The notes below the pieces were generated by a model that saw only the letters and a program-made list of their open reading frames with translations, made no database searches and was not told the origin of the DNA. Shown in pieces: positions 44,484 through 53,011 of a stretch of 64,000 nucleotides of DNA. Source of the DNA: Rhizobium sp. N324. GTDB taxonomy: Bacteria; Pseudomonadota; Alphaproteobacteria; Rhizobiales; Rhizobiaceae. The stretch is taken from NCBI RefSeq assembly GCF_001664485.1, contig NZ_CP013630.1:623001-687000 (forward strand), read 5' to 3'. Numbering within the stretch: position 1 is the stretch's first letter; the number at the start of each line of letters is the position of its first letter. The position numbers and the translations under genes are program-made.

Positions 44484-45535
44484 TGCAAACCGGGGAGGAG
44501 GTTCACCATCAGGGCGGTCTGAAGCAGGGCGGTATCGTTTGCGCCGGAAATTTCATTGTCGATCGCGTCCACACCCTGTCCTATTGGCCCGAACAGGGCA
44601 ATCTCGCCCACATCCTGCACCAGGATCTGGGCGTCGGGGGCGGCGCTGCCAATGTCGTCACCGATCTGGCCTCGCTCGGATTTCCCGGAAAACTGGCGGC
44701 CGCCGGGTGCATCGGCGCCGATCCGGACGGTGAGATCGTCAAGGCCCGGCTTGCGGCGGCCGGCGTCGATATCAGTGGTCTCACCGCGCTTGCCGACCGG
44801 GTGACGGCGCATACGCATGTGATGAATGTGCCCGGCCAGAACCGGACCTTCTTCTATCATGGCGGCGCCAACGATGCGGTCACGGATGAGCGCGTCTCAC
44901 CTGCGGCCTTCGCCGAGGCCGGATATCGGCTATTCTATCTCGGTTACCTCATGCTGTTGCCGGGTCTCGACCGCATCGGCCCCGACGGTCTGTCGGGAGC
45001 CTCGCGCCTGCTCGAAGCCGCCCGCCGGGCGGGGCTGACGACCTGTGTGGATTTCGTCTCGAGCGAAGACCCGGAATTTGCGGCCAAGGTCGGCGTCGCT
45101 CTGCCCTTCTGCGATTTCCTGATCATCAACGAAATGGAGGCCGGCCGGGCAACCGGCCTTGTCGTTCGCGATGCGAACGGAGATTTGATCGAGTCGCAGC
45201 TTATGAAAGCCGGCGAGCGACTGCTGGCCGCAGGCGTCACCAAGGGAGCGGTCATCCACGCGCCGGAGATCTGCTTCTGGTTTACATCGGGCGCTGCCCC
45301 GATCATGACGCGGTCACGATCCGTCGATCCTGATGACATTGTCAGCACGGTCGGCGCCGGAGACGCCTTCTGTGCCGCCGTGCTCTACGGCCTGCATGAG
45401 AACTGGCCTGTCGAGCATATCTGCACTGTCGCCCATGCTGCGGCTGCGCATTGCCTGATGGGTGCGACGGCTACCGACGGCATCCCCGACATGTCTGTCC
45501 TCCTGCGGGAGGCGAAGGAGACGAATCCCGCCTGA
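44483..45535 (+). CDS. PfkB-family carbohydrate kinase (second)
   Basis: 350 residues. IVCAGNFIVDRV start strand, GVGGGAANVVTDLASLG for sugar contact, and the C-terminal VGAGDAFCAAVLYG signature with the catalytic Asp. ATG 44483 overlaps the isomerase stop; a few earlier codons of the frame lie inside that gene. It should phosphorylate the ketose delivered by the isomerase or dehydrogenases. Sequence differs clearly from the kinase at 37864, so the two operons probably treat different sugars. Confidence 0.88.
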   Translation: MQTGEEVHHQGGLKQGGIVCAGNFIVDRVHTLSYWPEQGNLAHILHQDLGVGGGAANVVTDLASLGFPGKLAAAGCIGADPDGEIVKARLAAAGVDISGLTALADRVTAHTHVMNVPGQNRTFFYHGGANDAVTDERVSPAAFAEAGYRLFYLGYLMLLPGLDRIGPDGLSGASRLLEAARRAGLTTCVDFVSSEDPEFAAKVGVALPFCDFLIINEMEAGRATGLVVRDANGDLIESQLMKAGERLLAAGVTKGAVIHAPEICFWFTSGAAPIMTRSRSVDPDDIVSTVGAGDAFCAAVLYGLHENWPVEHICTVAHAAAAHCLMGATATDGIPDMSVLLREAKETNPA

Positions 45536-45578
45536 AACAGGCGGCTGCGATCAGCGTCCAGTCAAAAGGGAGGAGCAG

Positions 45579-45653
45579 ATGAAGCTATTCACCATGGCAG
45601 CCGCGCACGGCAGCTTTGTCGGTTTGGATGCGGCCAGGGAGGCAGCGCGATGA
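45579..45653 (+). CDS. 24-codon leader ORF coupled to the SDR gene
   Basis: ATG 45579 is preceded by GGGAGGAG at an ideal distance, the best ribosome-binding site nearby, and encodes a peptide beginning MKLFTMAAAHGSFVGLD and ending at a TGA that overlaps the next ATG (ATGA, 45650). It could be a translational-coupling leader or the stump of a deleted gene (its start faintly resembles fumarylacetoacetate hydrolase-family N-termini). There is no sign of regulation by attenuation. Confidence 0.5.
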   Translation: MKLFTMAAAHGSFVGLDAAREAAR

Positions 45654-46438
45654 CGTATACGGAAAACACGCGGCTCTCCGGCAAGGTGGCATTGGTCACG
45701 GGCGGCGCCAGCGGCATCGGCAAGGCGGTCTGCCAACGCTTCGCCGCAGAAGGCGCCAGGGTTGTCGTGGCGGACCTCGACGGCGAGAAATGCGCGCGGG
45801 TGGCGGAGGCGATCGGCCCTCAAGCCTGGGGTGTGGCGCTCGATGTGACCAGCCAGGACAGCATCGAGGACGCCGTGCGGTTTTCCATCGCCGCCGCCGG
45901 TCAGATCGACATCCTGGTCAACGCCGCCGGCATTTACGAGGTCGAGTCGATCCTGGAAATATCCCGGGAGCGCACCGCCAAGGTATTCCAGGTCAATATC
46001 GAAGGCCTGATCTTCATGACACAGGCTGTTGCCCGGCACATGGTGGAGAGAGGCGCAGGTGGACGCATCATCAACTTCTCCTCCCAGGCAGGCCGGCGCG
46101 GCGAAGGACCGGCGGTAGCTTACTGCGCTTCCAAGGCGGCCGTCATCAGCATCACGCAAAGCTGCGCTCTGGAGCTGGTCCGTTACGGCATCAACGTCAA
46201 CGCCATCGCTCCCGGCGTCGTCGATACGCCGATGTGGGACGTCGTCGACGCAAAACTCGGCAGCCGGGAAGGCTTGCAACCCGGCGAGGTGAAGGTCCGC
46301 GTGGCTGCAGCCGTCCCCGCCGGACGATTCGGCGCGGCTGAGGAACAAGCCGCCATGGCGGCCTTCCTGGCTGGGCCTGATGCAGCATACATCGTGGCGC
46401 AGTGCTACAATGTCGATGGCGGCAATGTCATGAGCTGA
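45650..46438 (+). CDS. SDR oxidoreductase, polyol dehydrogenase type
   Basis: 262 residues. TGGASGIGKAV loop, DLDGEKC with Asp after the second strand favouring NAD, NAAGIYEV, catalytic NFSSQAG Ser and YCASK Tyr/Lys, and the C-terminal YNVDGGNVMS. Related proteins oxidise sorbitol, galactitol and similar polyols. Translation is probably coupled to the 24-codon ORF that overlaps its start. Confidence 0.88.
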   Translation: MTYTENTRLSGKVALVTGGASGIGKAVCQRFAAEGARVVVADLDGEKCARVAEAIGPQAWGVALDVTSQDSIEDAVRFSIAAAGQIDILVNAAGIYEVESILEISRERTAKVFQVNIEGLIFMTQAVARHMVERGAGGRIINFSSQAGRRGEGPAVAYCASKAAVISITQSCALELVRYGINVNAIAPGVVDTPMWDVVDAKLGSREGLQPGEVKVRVAAAVPAGRFGAAEEQAAMAAFLAGPDAAYIVAQCYNVDGGNVMS

Positions 46439-46492
46439 GCGCTTGGTCTCATCAGCAGCAATAGGCAATCGAACGTGGTCTGGAGGAGTGGA

Positions 46493-47503
46493 ATGAGGGC
46501 GGTACGCTTGGAGTCGATCGGGTCTTTGACCATGCGCAGCGTCGAGAAACCGGCTGCAGGGCCTGGCGAGCTGCTTGTCCGGGTCGCGGCGGCAGGTATC
46601 TGCGGTTCCGATCGCCACATGTACAAGGGCGAATATCCGACGTCTATCCCCGTCACCATGGGCCACGAATTTTGCGGCATAGTGGAAGAGGTCGGCGAGG
46701 GTGTCGCCCGCTTCGCCGGTGGTGAACTGGTGACGGTCGACCCGAACATCGCCTGCGGCACCTGCCGGGCCTGTGCGCAGGCGCGGCCGAATCTATGCGA
46801 GAGCCTGACCGCCATCGGTGTGACGCGCGATGGCGGCTTTGCCGAATATGTGGCGGTGCCGCAGGCGCAAGCCTTCCTGCTGCCGGCCGGCCTCGATCCC
46901 GTTCACGGCGCCTTCTGCGAACCGCTGGCCTGCTGTATTCACGCCATCGACAAGGCAAGGATCCGCCCGGGCGACGGCGTCGCTATCCTCGGCGGGGGCG
47001 TGATCGGCCTGCTGATGGTGCAGCTTGCCCGCCTGGCCGGGGCAGGCACGGTGCTTTTGATAACGCGCCAGCAATCGAGACGCGAAACCGCCCTGCGCCT
47101 GGGGGCCACGCACGCCTTCGACCCGAACTCTTCGGACACGATCGCTTCGGTTCGGGAGGTCATCAAAGGCGGCGCAGACGTGGTCATCGAGTGCGCCGGC
47201 GTCAGCGACACACTTCAAAGCGGCCTCAGGATGGCGCGGCGCGGTGGCGTCTTTGTGCTTTTCGGCGTCACGCCGGCGGGCGTCGAGGTGCCGGTTCTGC
47301 CCTTCGATCTGCTGATCAACGAAGTCGACATAAGACCGGCCTACCTCAACCCTTTCACCCATTCGCGCGCTGCGGCACTGGTGGCAAACGGGGCATTGCA
47401 ACTGGATGCATTGGTCACCAAAACCATAGGTCTCGAAGAGGTCGCCGACGTGGTCGGCAACGCGCCGTTACCGGGCGAGATCAAGGTCATCGTCCGGCCC
47501 TAA
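46493..47503 (+). CDS. Zinc-dependent medium-chain alcohol/polyol dehydrogenase
   Basis: 336 residues; TGGAGGAGTGGA precedes ATG 46493. Catalytic zinc ligands Cys37 (GICGSD) and His58-Glu59 (GHEF), the structural-zinc cysteine cluster in NIACGTCRACAQ and NLC, and the NAD loop GGGVIGLLMVQLA are present. PF00107 members oxidise sorbitol, xylitol or threonine; an Agrobacterium member in a comparable cluster oxidises D-altritol to D-tagatose. That role here would link this operon to the kinase and PF08013 pair upstream. Last gene of the operon. Confidence 0.88.
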   Translation: MRAVRLESIGSLTMRSVEKPAAGPGELLVRVAAAGICGSDRHMYKGEYPTSIPVTMGHEFCGIVEEVGEGVARFAGGELVTVDPNIACGTCRACAQARPNLCESLTAIGVTRDGGFAEYVAVPQAQAFLLPAGLDPVHGAFCEPLACCIHAIDKARIRPGDGVAILGGGVIGLLMVQLARLAGAGTVLLITRQQSRRETALRLGATHAFDPNSSDTIASVREVIKGGADVVIECAGVSDTLQSGLRMARRGGVFVLFGVTPAGVEVPVLPFDLLINEVDIRPAYLNPFTHSRAAALVANGALQLDALVTKTIGLEEVADVVGNAPLPGEIKVIVRP

Positions 47504-47509
47504 GCAATT

Positions 47510-47575
47510 CCAGGAAAAGTGCGAAGCGGTTTTCCCAGGCAAAGCGCGAAGCGCTTTTGCCGGGAATTGTGTAAC
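47510..47575. repeat. Mosaic intergenic repeat, copy 3
   Basis: CCAGGAAAAGTGCGAAGCGG, then TTTTCCCAGGCAAAGCGCGA and AGCGCTTTTGCCGGGAATTG. The AAAGCGC-GAA-GCGCTTT hairpin and flanks match 16240-16285 almost base for base, while the outer parts (CAATTCC/GGGAATTG) differ from that copy. It occupies the convergent gap between the dehydrogenase and lacI-like genes, where it could terminate transcription from both sides. Confidence 0.7.
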
Positions 47576-47580
47576 CGCTT

Positions 47581-48615
47581 TTAAAGCGGGTTTTCTGCGC
47601 TGCGGACCGGGCCGGTGGAATCGCGCGCGATCAGCGTAACCGGCACTTTGACGATCGCAGCCTGTCGCGATCCGTCCCCCGTTTGCTGGTCCTCAATCAG
47701 CGCCTCCAGCAGCCGTGCTGCCTGCTGCCCGACATTGCGGATCGGCTGTGCGACCGTTGTCAGCCGCGGAAAGGCGTAGGCCGCCTCCGGCAGGTCGTCG
47801 AAGCCGACGACGGAATAATCCCTCGGAACGGAAAAACCGTGATCCTGGACGGCATGGATTGCGGCAATCGCGGAAATATCGGTGGTGCCGATGATCGCTG
47901 TGATATCGGGTCGAGACGCCAGCAATTTATGCGCCAGCCGGTAGGTTTCCGCAAAGCTGTGCTCTTCCGCCATCGCCACGGCGGCAGGCGTGATGCCGTC
48001 TTTCGCCATTTCCGCCGTGATGCCCTGGAGCCGCAGCTGGATAGGCTGGCTGTGGGCCGGCGCCCCGACGATGGCGATCACCCGGTGGCCGAGGCCGATC
48101 AGATGGCGGGCCATCAGCCGTCCGCCTTCCTCATGATCGGCCATGACGGCGTCATCGGCGATGCCGTTCAGCTCGCGGTCGATGGCGATGATCGGAATGC
48201 CAGCGTCCCGCAGCACCCCGAAATGCTCGATGCTGCCGAAAGCGCTTGCGACGATGACGCCATCGACGCGCTGGGCAAGCAGCATGGAAATATAGCGCGC
48301 CTCGTGATCCATATTTTCCGCCGTGCTGCAGATCAGCGTCTGATAGCCGTGCTGAAACAATTCCTGTTCGATGGCGTGGGCGAGGATGCCGAAGAACGGC
48401 ACGTCGATCGACGGCAGCATCAGTCCGATCATCCGGCTTGGCGCACCGCGTAGCATGCGGGCGCCCTTGCTGGGTGTGTAGTTCAGCGTTCGGATCGCCG
48501 CCTCGACGCGGTCCCTGAGCTCAGGCGAGGCGTAACCGCTGTTGTTGAGCACCCGCGAGACCGAAGAGACCGACGTTCCTGCAAGTTTGGCGATATGTCT
48601 GATGCTGGTCGTCAC
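47581..48615 (-). CDS. LacI-family transcriptional repressor
   Basis: About 344 residues. With GTG 48615 as start the helix-turn-helix begins at once (TSIRHIAKLAGTSVSSVSRVLNNSGYAS), as usual for LacI proteins; a TTG at 48642 would add nine residues. The hinge (YTPSKGARMLRG) and the periplasmic-binding-like core (IGLMLPSIDVPFFGILAHAIE, DGVIVASAFG, VVGFDDLPEAAYAFPRLTTV) are complete. It lies at the far end of and opposite to the operon that starts with two LacI-type palindromes (41724-41795), its most likely targets. Confidence 0.93.
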   Translation of the reverse strand: MTTSIRHIAKLAGTSVSSVSRVLNNSGYASPELRDRVEAAIRTLNYTPSKGARMLRGAPSRMIGLMLPSIDVPFFGILAHAIEQELFQHGYQTLICSTAENMDHEARYISMLLAQRVDGVIVASAFGSIEHFGVLRDAGIPIIAIDRELNGIADDAVMADHEEGGRLMARHLIGLGHRVIAIVGAPAHSQPIQLRLQGITAEMAKDGITPAAVAMAEEHSFAETYRLAHKLLASRPDITAIIGTTDISAIAAIHAVQDHGFSVPRDYSVVGFDDLPEAAYAFPRLTTVAQPIRNVGQQAARLLEALIEDQQTGDGSRQAAIVKVPVTLIARDSTGPVRSAENPL

Positions 48616-48687
48616 GGGCCCCGCATTTCTTTCTTTCTGCAACGCCTAACGAAAGACGCTGTAGCACTTTGAATGCTGCACAACTTA

Positions 48688-48713
48688 TCCTTAAATCGAT
48701 TCCGATTTAAGGA
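48688..48713. repeat. Perfect 11-bp inverted repeat between divergent genes
   Basis: TCCTTAAATCG (48688-48698) and CGATTTAAGGA (48703-48713) are exact inverted copies around ATTC. It lies between the lacI-like gene and the hydrolase gene and could be an operator, but very similar TTAAATCGATTC-type palindromes are, to my recollection, dispersed in Rhizobium genomes, so a repeat element is as likely. It lacks the AACGTT core of the LacI operators above. Confidence 0.6.
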
Positions 48714-48764
48714 ATTCCTACGCCACAACCAAGCTTTCAAATCTATGGCTATTCGGGACATCTG

Positions 48765-49415
48765 ATGAACGACACAGTCATCCTTTTTCACGGTATTGCC
48801 CGGACGAAGAAAAGCATGCAGAGGCTCGCGGTCTTCCTGTCCGGCAACGGTTATCGGGTTGTGAATGTCGCTTACCCCTCCACCAGGTTTTCGATCAGCG
48901 ATCTCGTCGATATCGTTCGGCCGCAGATCGACGCGGCTGCCAAGGAGGCCGGCGACGGCCGTGTGCATTTTGTCGGTTATTCGATGGGTGGGCTCATCAT
49001 CCGCGCTTTCCTCAAGAGCGATCGCCCGCCCAACCTTGGCAGAGTGATCATGGTCGGAACGCCGAACAACGGCAGTGAGATTGCCGATTTCCTCAAGACA
49101 TGGCCGCCCTACAGGAAGTTCTATGGACCGGCGGGGCAACAGCTGATTACCGATCAAACCGAAATGACCGAGCTGTTCGGCACGGTCGACTACGAGCTTG
49201 GCATCATTGCAGGGAACCGGACCATCGACCCGGTCTCTTCCCTCATCATCGGCCTCAGGGTTCCGAGTGATGGAAAGGTGTCGGTGGAAAGCACCCGTCT
49301 CGACGGCGCGGCGGCCCATATCGTCATTCCCGCCAACCACACGTTCCTGCCCGTCAACAGGACCATGTGGCGCCAAGCCCTGTCGTTTCTGCAGGATGGC
49401 CGGTTCACGAGTTGA
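48765..49415 (+). CDS. Alpha/beta hydrolase, lipase/esterase type
   Basis: 216 residues. LFHGIART near the N-terminus provides the oxyanion-hole region; VGYSMGGLI is the G-x-S-x-G nucleophile elbow (Ser about 75); IVIPANHTFLPVN near the end holds the probable catalytic His. There is no signal peptide. MVGTPNNGSEIADFL resembles PGAP1/DUF676-type lipases. Substrate unknown. It is divergent from the lacI-like gene and convergent with the acyltransferase gene. Confidence 0.85.
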   Translation: MNDTVILFHGIARTKKSMQRLAVFLSGNGYRVVNVAYPSTRFSISDLVDIVRPQIDAAAKEAGDGRVHFVGYSMGGLIIRAFLKSDRPPNLGRVIMVGTPNNGSEIADFLKTWPPYRKFYGPAGQQLITDQTEMTELFGTVDYELGIIAGNRTIDPVSSLIIGLRVPSDGKVSVESTRLDGAAAHIVIPANHTFLPVNRTMWRQALSFLQDGRFTS

Positions 49416-49474
49416 ACGCGGACCGGGCTGTCTCATCGAGACGGTTTCAAGACAGACAATATGGGCCCAAGTCC

Positions 49475-51319
49475 TCACCGCTGAACGGTGAGGTCCTGTT
49501 TCACTTTTGAAATCAGAAGACGGGAGCCGTCGGCGGTGAAATGCCCGTAGTCGAATTGCACCGGGTCACCGCTATTTGTCCACACGACACAGTCCGGGTT
49601 GCACATGGTCTTATAGGTGGAGATGTAGAGTGCTCCGCTTCCGGCCAGAGCGTCGCGAATGTCGACGCCGATGTGCTGGCGAGGCGCCAAATGATCGGCG
49701 GCCTTAAATGGCTGCCTGTCGTAGAGACTGTGCGCGAGCAGCCGCGGCAAGGAAGATTTATACTCTGCCACCGGTCCGAAGACGACGATCTTTTTGGCAA
49801 AGGGCGAGAGGTAGTCCACCGTCTTTCTGATGAGTTTGGTGTCGTCTGCCGTCCAGCGTCCCGCCAACACGAGAACATCGACCTTGTGGCTCGGCAAAAA
49901 TTCGTTGAACACGTAGTTCATGAGTTCCAGGCAGCGCTCTTCGCCCTCGGCCTCAAGAGTCGGACGGCATCCCGATGCGTTCGCTTGAACGACGTTGATC
50001 CCGGGCAGCGCCTTCAAGCCGGGATAGAGGTGGGCGGCGTGGCTATCACCGATGAGCGCTATGTTTTGCTGACTGCTTGAGAGAGCCAGGCAGGCATCGC
50101 GATCGTATTTTTCGATACCGTCGTTTGAGGTGAGGAAGCATTTTCCGCTGCGGAAGGCTTTCGAGGGGTCGTAATCGGCAAATTCCGCCACGTGCTCGAC
50201 AAGCTTGTTGTCGTCCTTCATTTGATCGGCGGCGAGTTGTCCGACGAATGCCAGCATTGCCACTGAAGCAATTGAGGCAGCACCGGCGGCAACGGACACT
50301 GCGGGCCGGTATCGCATCGTTCGGAAGGGCGTTTCGATAAATCGCCAGGAGAAATATGCGACGACAAAACTGACAGTGACCGGCACCAATTGCCAGCCAT
50401 GCTCCCACGCCCCGTACTGGTTCGAAAACACCCAGATCGGCCAGTGCCACAGATAGAGAGAATAGGAGATCAAGCCGATAGAGGTGGCGACCCGCAATGA
50501 TAGAAGCTTGCTGACAAGCGTGCCTGGACCCGCCCAGATGATCAGAGCCGTGCCGACGGTCGCGGGCAAAGCCGCCAAGCCGGGAAACTCGGAGGTTTTC
50601 GACAGCAGCAGAGCGCTGAGGCCGATCGCCAAGGCGCCGATGGCCGAAAGCGCGCCGTTGATCCGCATATCGGCGAATTTCCTCAAGGCCGGTGCTGCGA
50701 TGAGAGAGCCTACCAGCAGTTCCCACGCGCGATATTGCACAAGGTAGAATGCCGCAGAGCGATTGATTGGCACAGTGACAACGGCAGCAATCATGCTGAC
50801 CGCGAAAAGTCCTGCTATGGCAATCCCTGCTGCTCTGCGCCCATACCGGCTCGCTGCCATGACGATCAGCGGAAAAATGACGTAGAACTGCTCTTCGACC
50901 GACAACGACCATGTGTGCAGGACCGGATTGAATTCCGCGGAGTCATCGAAATATCCAGTCGTCCAATAGAAGTATGCATTTGAGGCAAAAAGCGCCGAGG
51001 ACGTGACGGACTTGAAGACCCGCAAGCTTTCGTCGGGCAGCATCGTAAAATACGAAACCGCCATCACAACAGCATACATCACTACGACAGCGGGAAGAAT
51101 TCGTTTGGCTCGGCGGCTATAGAAGTTGCCGATCGAAAATCGGCCATCGCTCGCTTCCGCGAGAATGATTTTCGTAATCAGATACCCCGATATCACGAAG
51201 AAAATATCCACCCCGATAAATCCGCCGGGGAGAATGCGATCAAATCCACAGTGATAAAGAATCACAAAAATGACGGCTACGGCTCGCAAGCCGTCGATAT
51301 CTTGGCGATGCGTAATCAT
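49475..51319 (-). CDS. Membrane acyltransferase with C-terminal SGNH domain (OafA/YrhL type)
   Basis: 614 residues. The first 365 form an acyltransferase-3 membrane domain of about ten helices, starting IDGLRAVAVIFVILYH and containing FFVISGYLITK, RRAKRILPA, HTWSLSVEEQFY and LYLWHWPIWVF. A lumenal/periplasmic SGNH hydrolase-like domain follows with IGDSHAAHLYPG (Ser) and DYGHFTADG (Asp, His). Such two-domain proteins O-acetylate surface polysaccharides such as O-antigen, exopolysaccharide or Nod-related glycans. It shares the region with a beta-helix protein and an O-antigen ligase-family protein, which fits polysaccharide decoration. Confidence 0.95.
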   Translation of the reverse strand: MITHRQDIDGLRAVAVIFVILYHCGFDRILPGGFIGVDIFFVISGYLITKIILAEASDGRFSIGNFYSRRAKRILPAVVVMYAVVMAVSYFTMLPDESLRVFKSVTSSALFASNAYFYWTTGYFDDSAEFNPVLHTWSLSVEEQFYVIFPLIVMAASRYGRRAAGIAIAGLFAVSMIAAVVTVPINRSAAFYLVQYRAWELLVGSLIAAPALRKFADMRINGALSAIGALAIGLSALLLSKTSEFPGLAALPATVGTALIIWAGPGTLVSKLLSLRVATSIGLISYSLYLWHWPIWVFSNQYGAWEHGWQLVPVTVSFVVAYFSWRFIETPFRTMRYRPAVSVAAGAASIASVAMLAFVGQLAADQMKDDNKLVEHVAEFADYDPSKAFRSGKCFLTSNDGIEKYDRDACLALSSSQQNIALIGDSHAAHLYPGLKALPGINVVQANASGCRPTLEAEGEERCLELMNYVFNEFLPSHKVDVLVLAGRWTADDTKLIRKTVDYLSPFAKKIVVFGPVAEYKSSLPRLLAHSLYDRQPFKAADHLAPRQHIGVDIRDALAGSGALYISTYKTMCNPDCVVWTNSGDPVQFDYGHFTADGSRLLISKVKQDLTVQR

Positions 51320-51781
51320 TTTCGGCCTCGATATTTGGCCTCCCGGGATTTCGTAACGTGAGACCGCTCAAGATGCAACCACAGACAGGGTAAAATGAAA
51401 ACAACTCACCTTAGAAGCGCACTTTCGGCGCAGAGACAAAGACCCGGCGAGGAGATCGTCCAGGTTTCGAGATAGTGTCTATTTTACCATTCGCCCGATG
51501 ACGCCGGCGAAGAGAAAGGAGGCGTCCATCAGCTCAGCAATGATTGACTAAACAGCTGCCTTTCAACGGTCCACGACTCAGGCCACAGAGAAGACTGACG
51601 GGCGATTAAAATCGGCTGCTGAAATGCAGCGGCGGCGTTGCCAGGACGACATGCAGGAAAAATCGGGCGAACATGTGACGAGCCGGGCGGCCGTTCAGGG
51701 TAAGATAATTTTCGGATATTCAAACATCCGCCACACCACCACTCCCTATTGTCATCGGCAAGCCTTACGAAGGAAGATCTG
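51320..51781. other. Gap between divergent surface-polysaccharide genes
   Basis: 462 bases between the acyltransferase start and the beta-helix protein start. It must hold both promoters, but no convincing paired hexamers were found. No frame shows coding bias and no repeat or strong hairpin is evident. Confidence 0.4.
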
Positions 51782-52927
51782 ATGCCCGCCATCCTGCGAA
51801 AGAAAATTCATGGAGCATCCACACGCGGGCAGGTCATCGACGGTGCTGAGGATATCGGCGTCGCCTATCAGGTGTTTTCCGATACGGTGGTCGAAGACGT
51901 GGTGGTCAGGAACTCCCCCCGCGGCTTCAAATTTCACAACGGCAGGAATCTTGTCGTCAGGCGCTGCGAAACAGAAAATGTGAATGGCGACGGCATTTAC
52001 CTGACGATGACGTCGAATGTTTTGCTGGAAAACAACCGCGTCGGCGCGGCGCCCGGCCAGGGGGCGGATTGTTGCCAATTCGCCTACCAGAACAAAGATA
52101 GCAACATAAGTTCCAACGTAGTGGTCCGGGGCAACCTTTTTCTTCAGAGACCAAGCAGCGCCTCGAACAAGGGGGCGCTGGTTTGCGGCAGGACCCGAAA
52201 CTACTTGGTTGAATATAATTTCATCGGCGGGAAGAATTTTTCTTTTTCGTCGATCGGCGACGATGCGGTGGTGCGCAGCAACATCATGCGCGACGGCAGG
52301 ATGAACGATTATTCCTTCGGCTATGGCGTCGGCGATCAAGTCAGCCATGCCGGCCACCATGTTTATGACAACAGGATCGAGAACAGCAATCGCGGCGTGA
52401 GTTTGAGCGGTTATTCGGATCGAAATCTGGCATTTCGCAAAGATATGAATATCCACGACAACGTCATCAGCGAATGCGAGATCGCTTTTTTCGCCAATCG
52501 ACCATGGTCCGGAAGCTTTCGGCGCAACATATTCCTGCGGTGCAAGCAGGGCATTCTGCTGAAGGGAAACGGGGAGGCGACTGCAGGGGAAGTTGACGGC
52601 AACTATTTCAACGACGGCAGCTTTTTGAACGTCACGCCGCCGCCGCTTCGCGTCAAGCCCGACGGCAAGGCGTCCGTGTCTTCAGGCGAATGGACATCCG
52701 AGCCCGACGAAATCCGCATCCAGTGGCGTGACAAGGGGATCGACATACCGGGCGCCAACCGGCCTTCCATCACAGTCGAAGCCGGCATGGAATTGTCCTG
52801 CGTCTTGCTGGCCCGCAAGGAGCAGAATTGGATGCTGGCGATCGCTGAGACTGCCTATGACGATTTCACGCCGCGCGCGTGGCAAGAAAACATGCTGCCC
52901 TGGCAGAAGCGGTATTTCTCGATTTGA
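51782..52927 (+). CDS. Right-handed parallel beta-helix protein
   Basis: 381 residues; AAGGAAG lies upstream of ATG 51782. Repeated short strands with stacked Asn/Val ladders (VVEDVVVRNSPRGFKFHNGRN, VLLENNRV, VVVRGNLFL, YLVEYNFIGG, VRSNIMRDG, VYDNRIENSNRGVSL, NIHDNVISECEIAFF, FRRNIFLRC) form about ten coils of a pectate-lyase-like solenoid, followed by a 90-residue C-terminal domain. There is no Sec signal, so it is cytoplasmic or exported by another route. Beta-helix proteins in such loci often cleave or modify polysaccharides; no catalytic residues can be named. Confidence 0.85.
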   Translation: MPAILRKKIHGASTRGQVIDGAEDIGVAYQVFSDTVVEDVVVRNSPRGFKFHNGRNLVVRRCETENVNGDGIYLTMTSNVLLENNRVGAAPGQGADCCQFAYQNKDSNISSNVVVRGNLFLQRPSSASNKGALVCGRTRNYLVEYNFIGGKNFSFSSIGDDAVVRSNIMRDGRMNDYSFGYGVGDQVSHAGHHVYDNRIENSNRGVSLSGYSDRNLAFRKDMNIHDNVISECEIAFFANRPWSGSFRRNIFLRCKQGILLKGNGEATAGEVDGNYFNDGSFLNVTPPPLRVKPDGKASVSSGEWTSEPDEIRIQWRDKGIDIPGANRPSITVEAGMELSCVLLARKEQNWMLAIAETAYDDFTPRAWQENMLPWQKRYFSI

Positions 52928-53011
52928 ACGGCTGCGGCCGACGATATTGACCGATGCGACAAGAACGACGAAATGAGGCGCTCTGCCGCCAGACGTCGAA
53001 CGCACCTTCCC

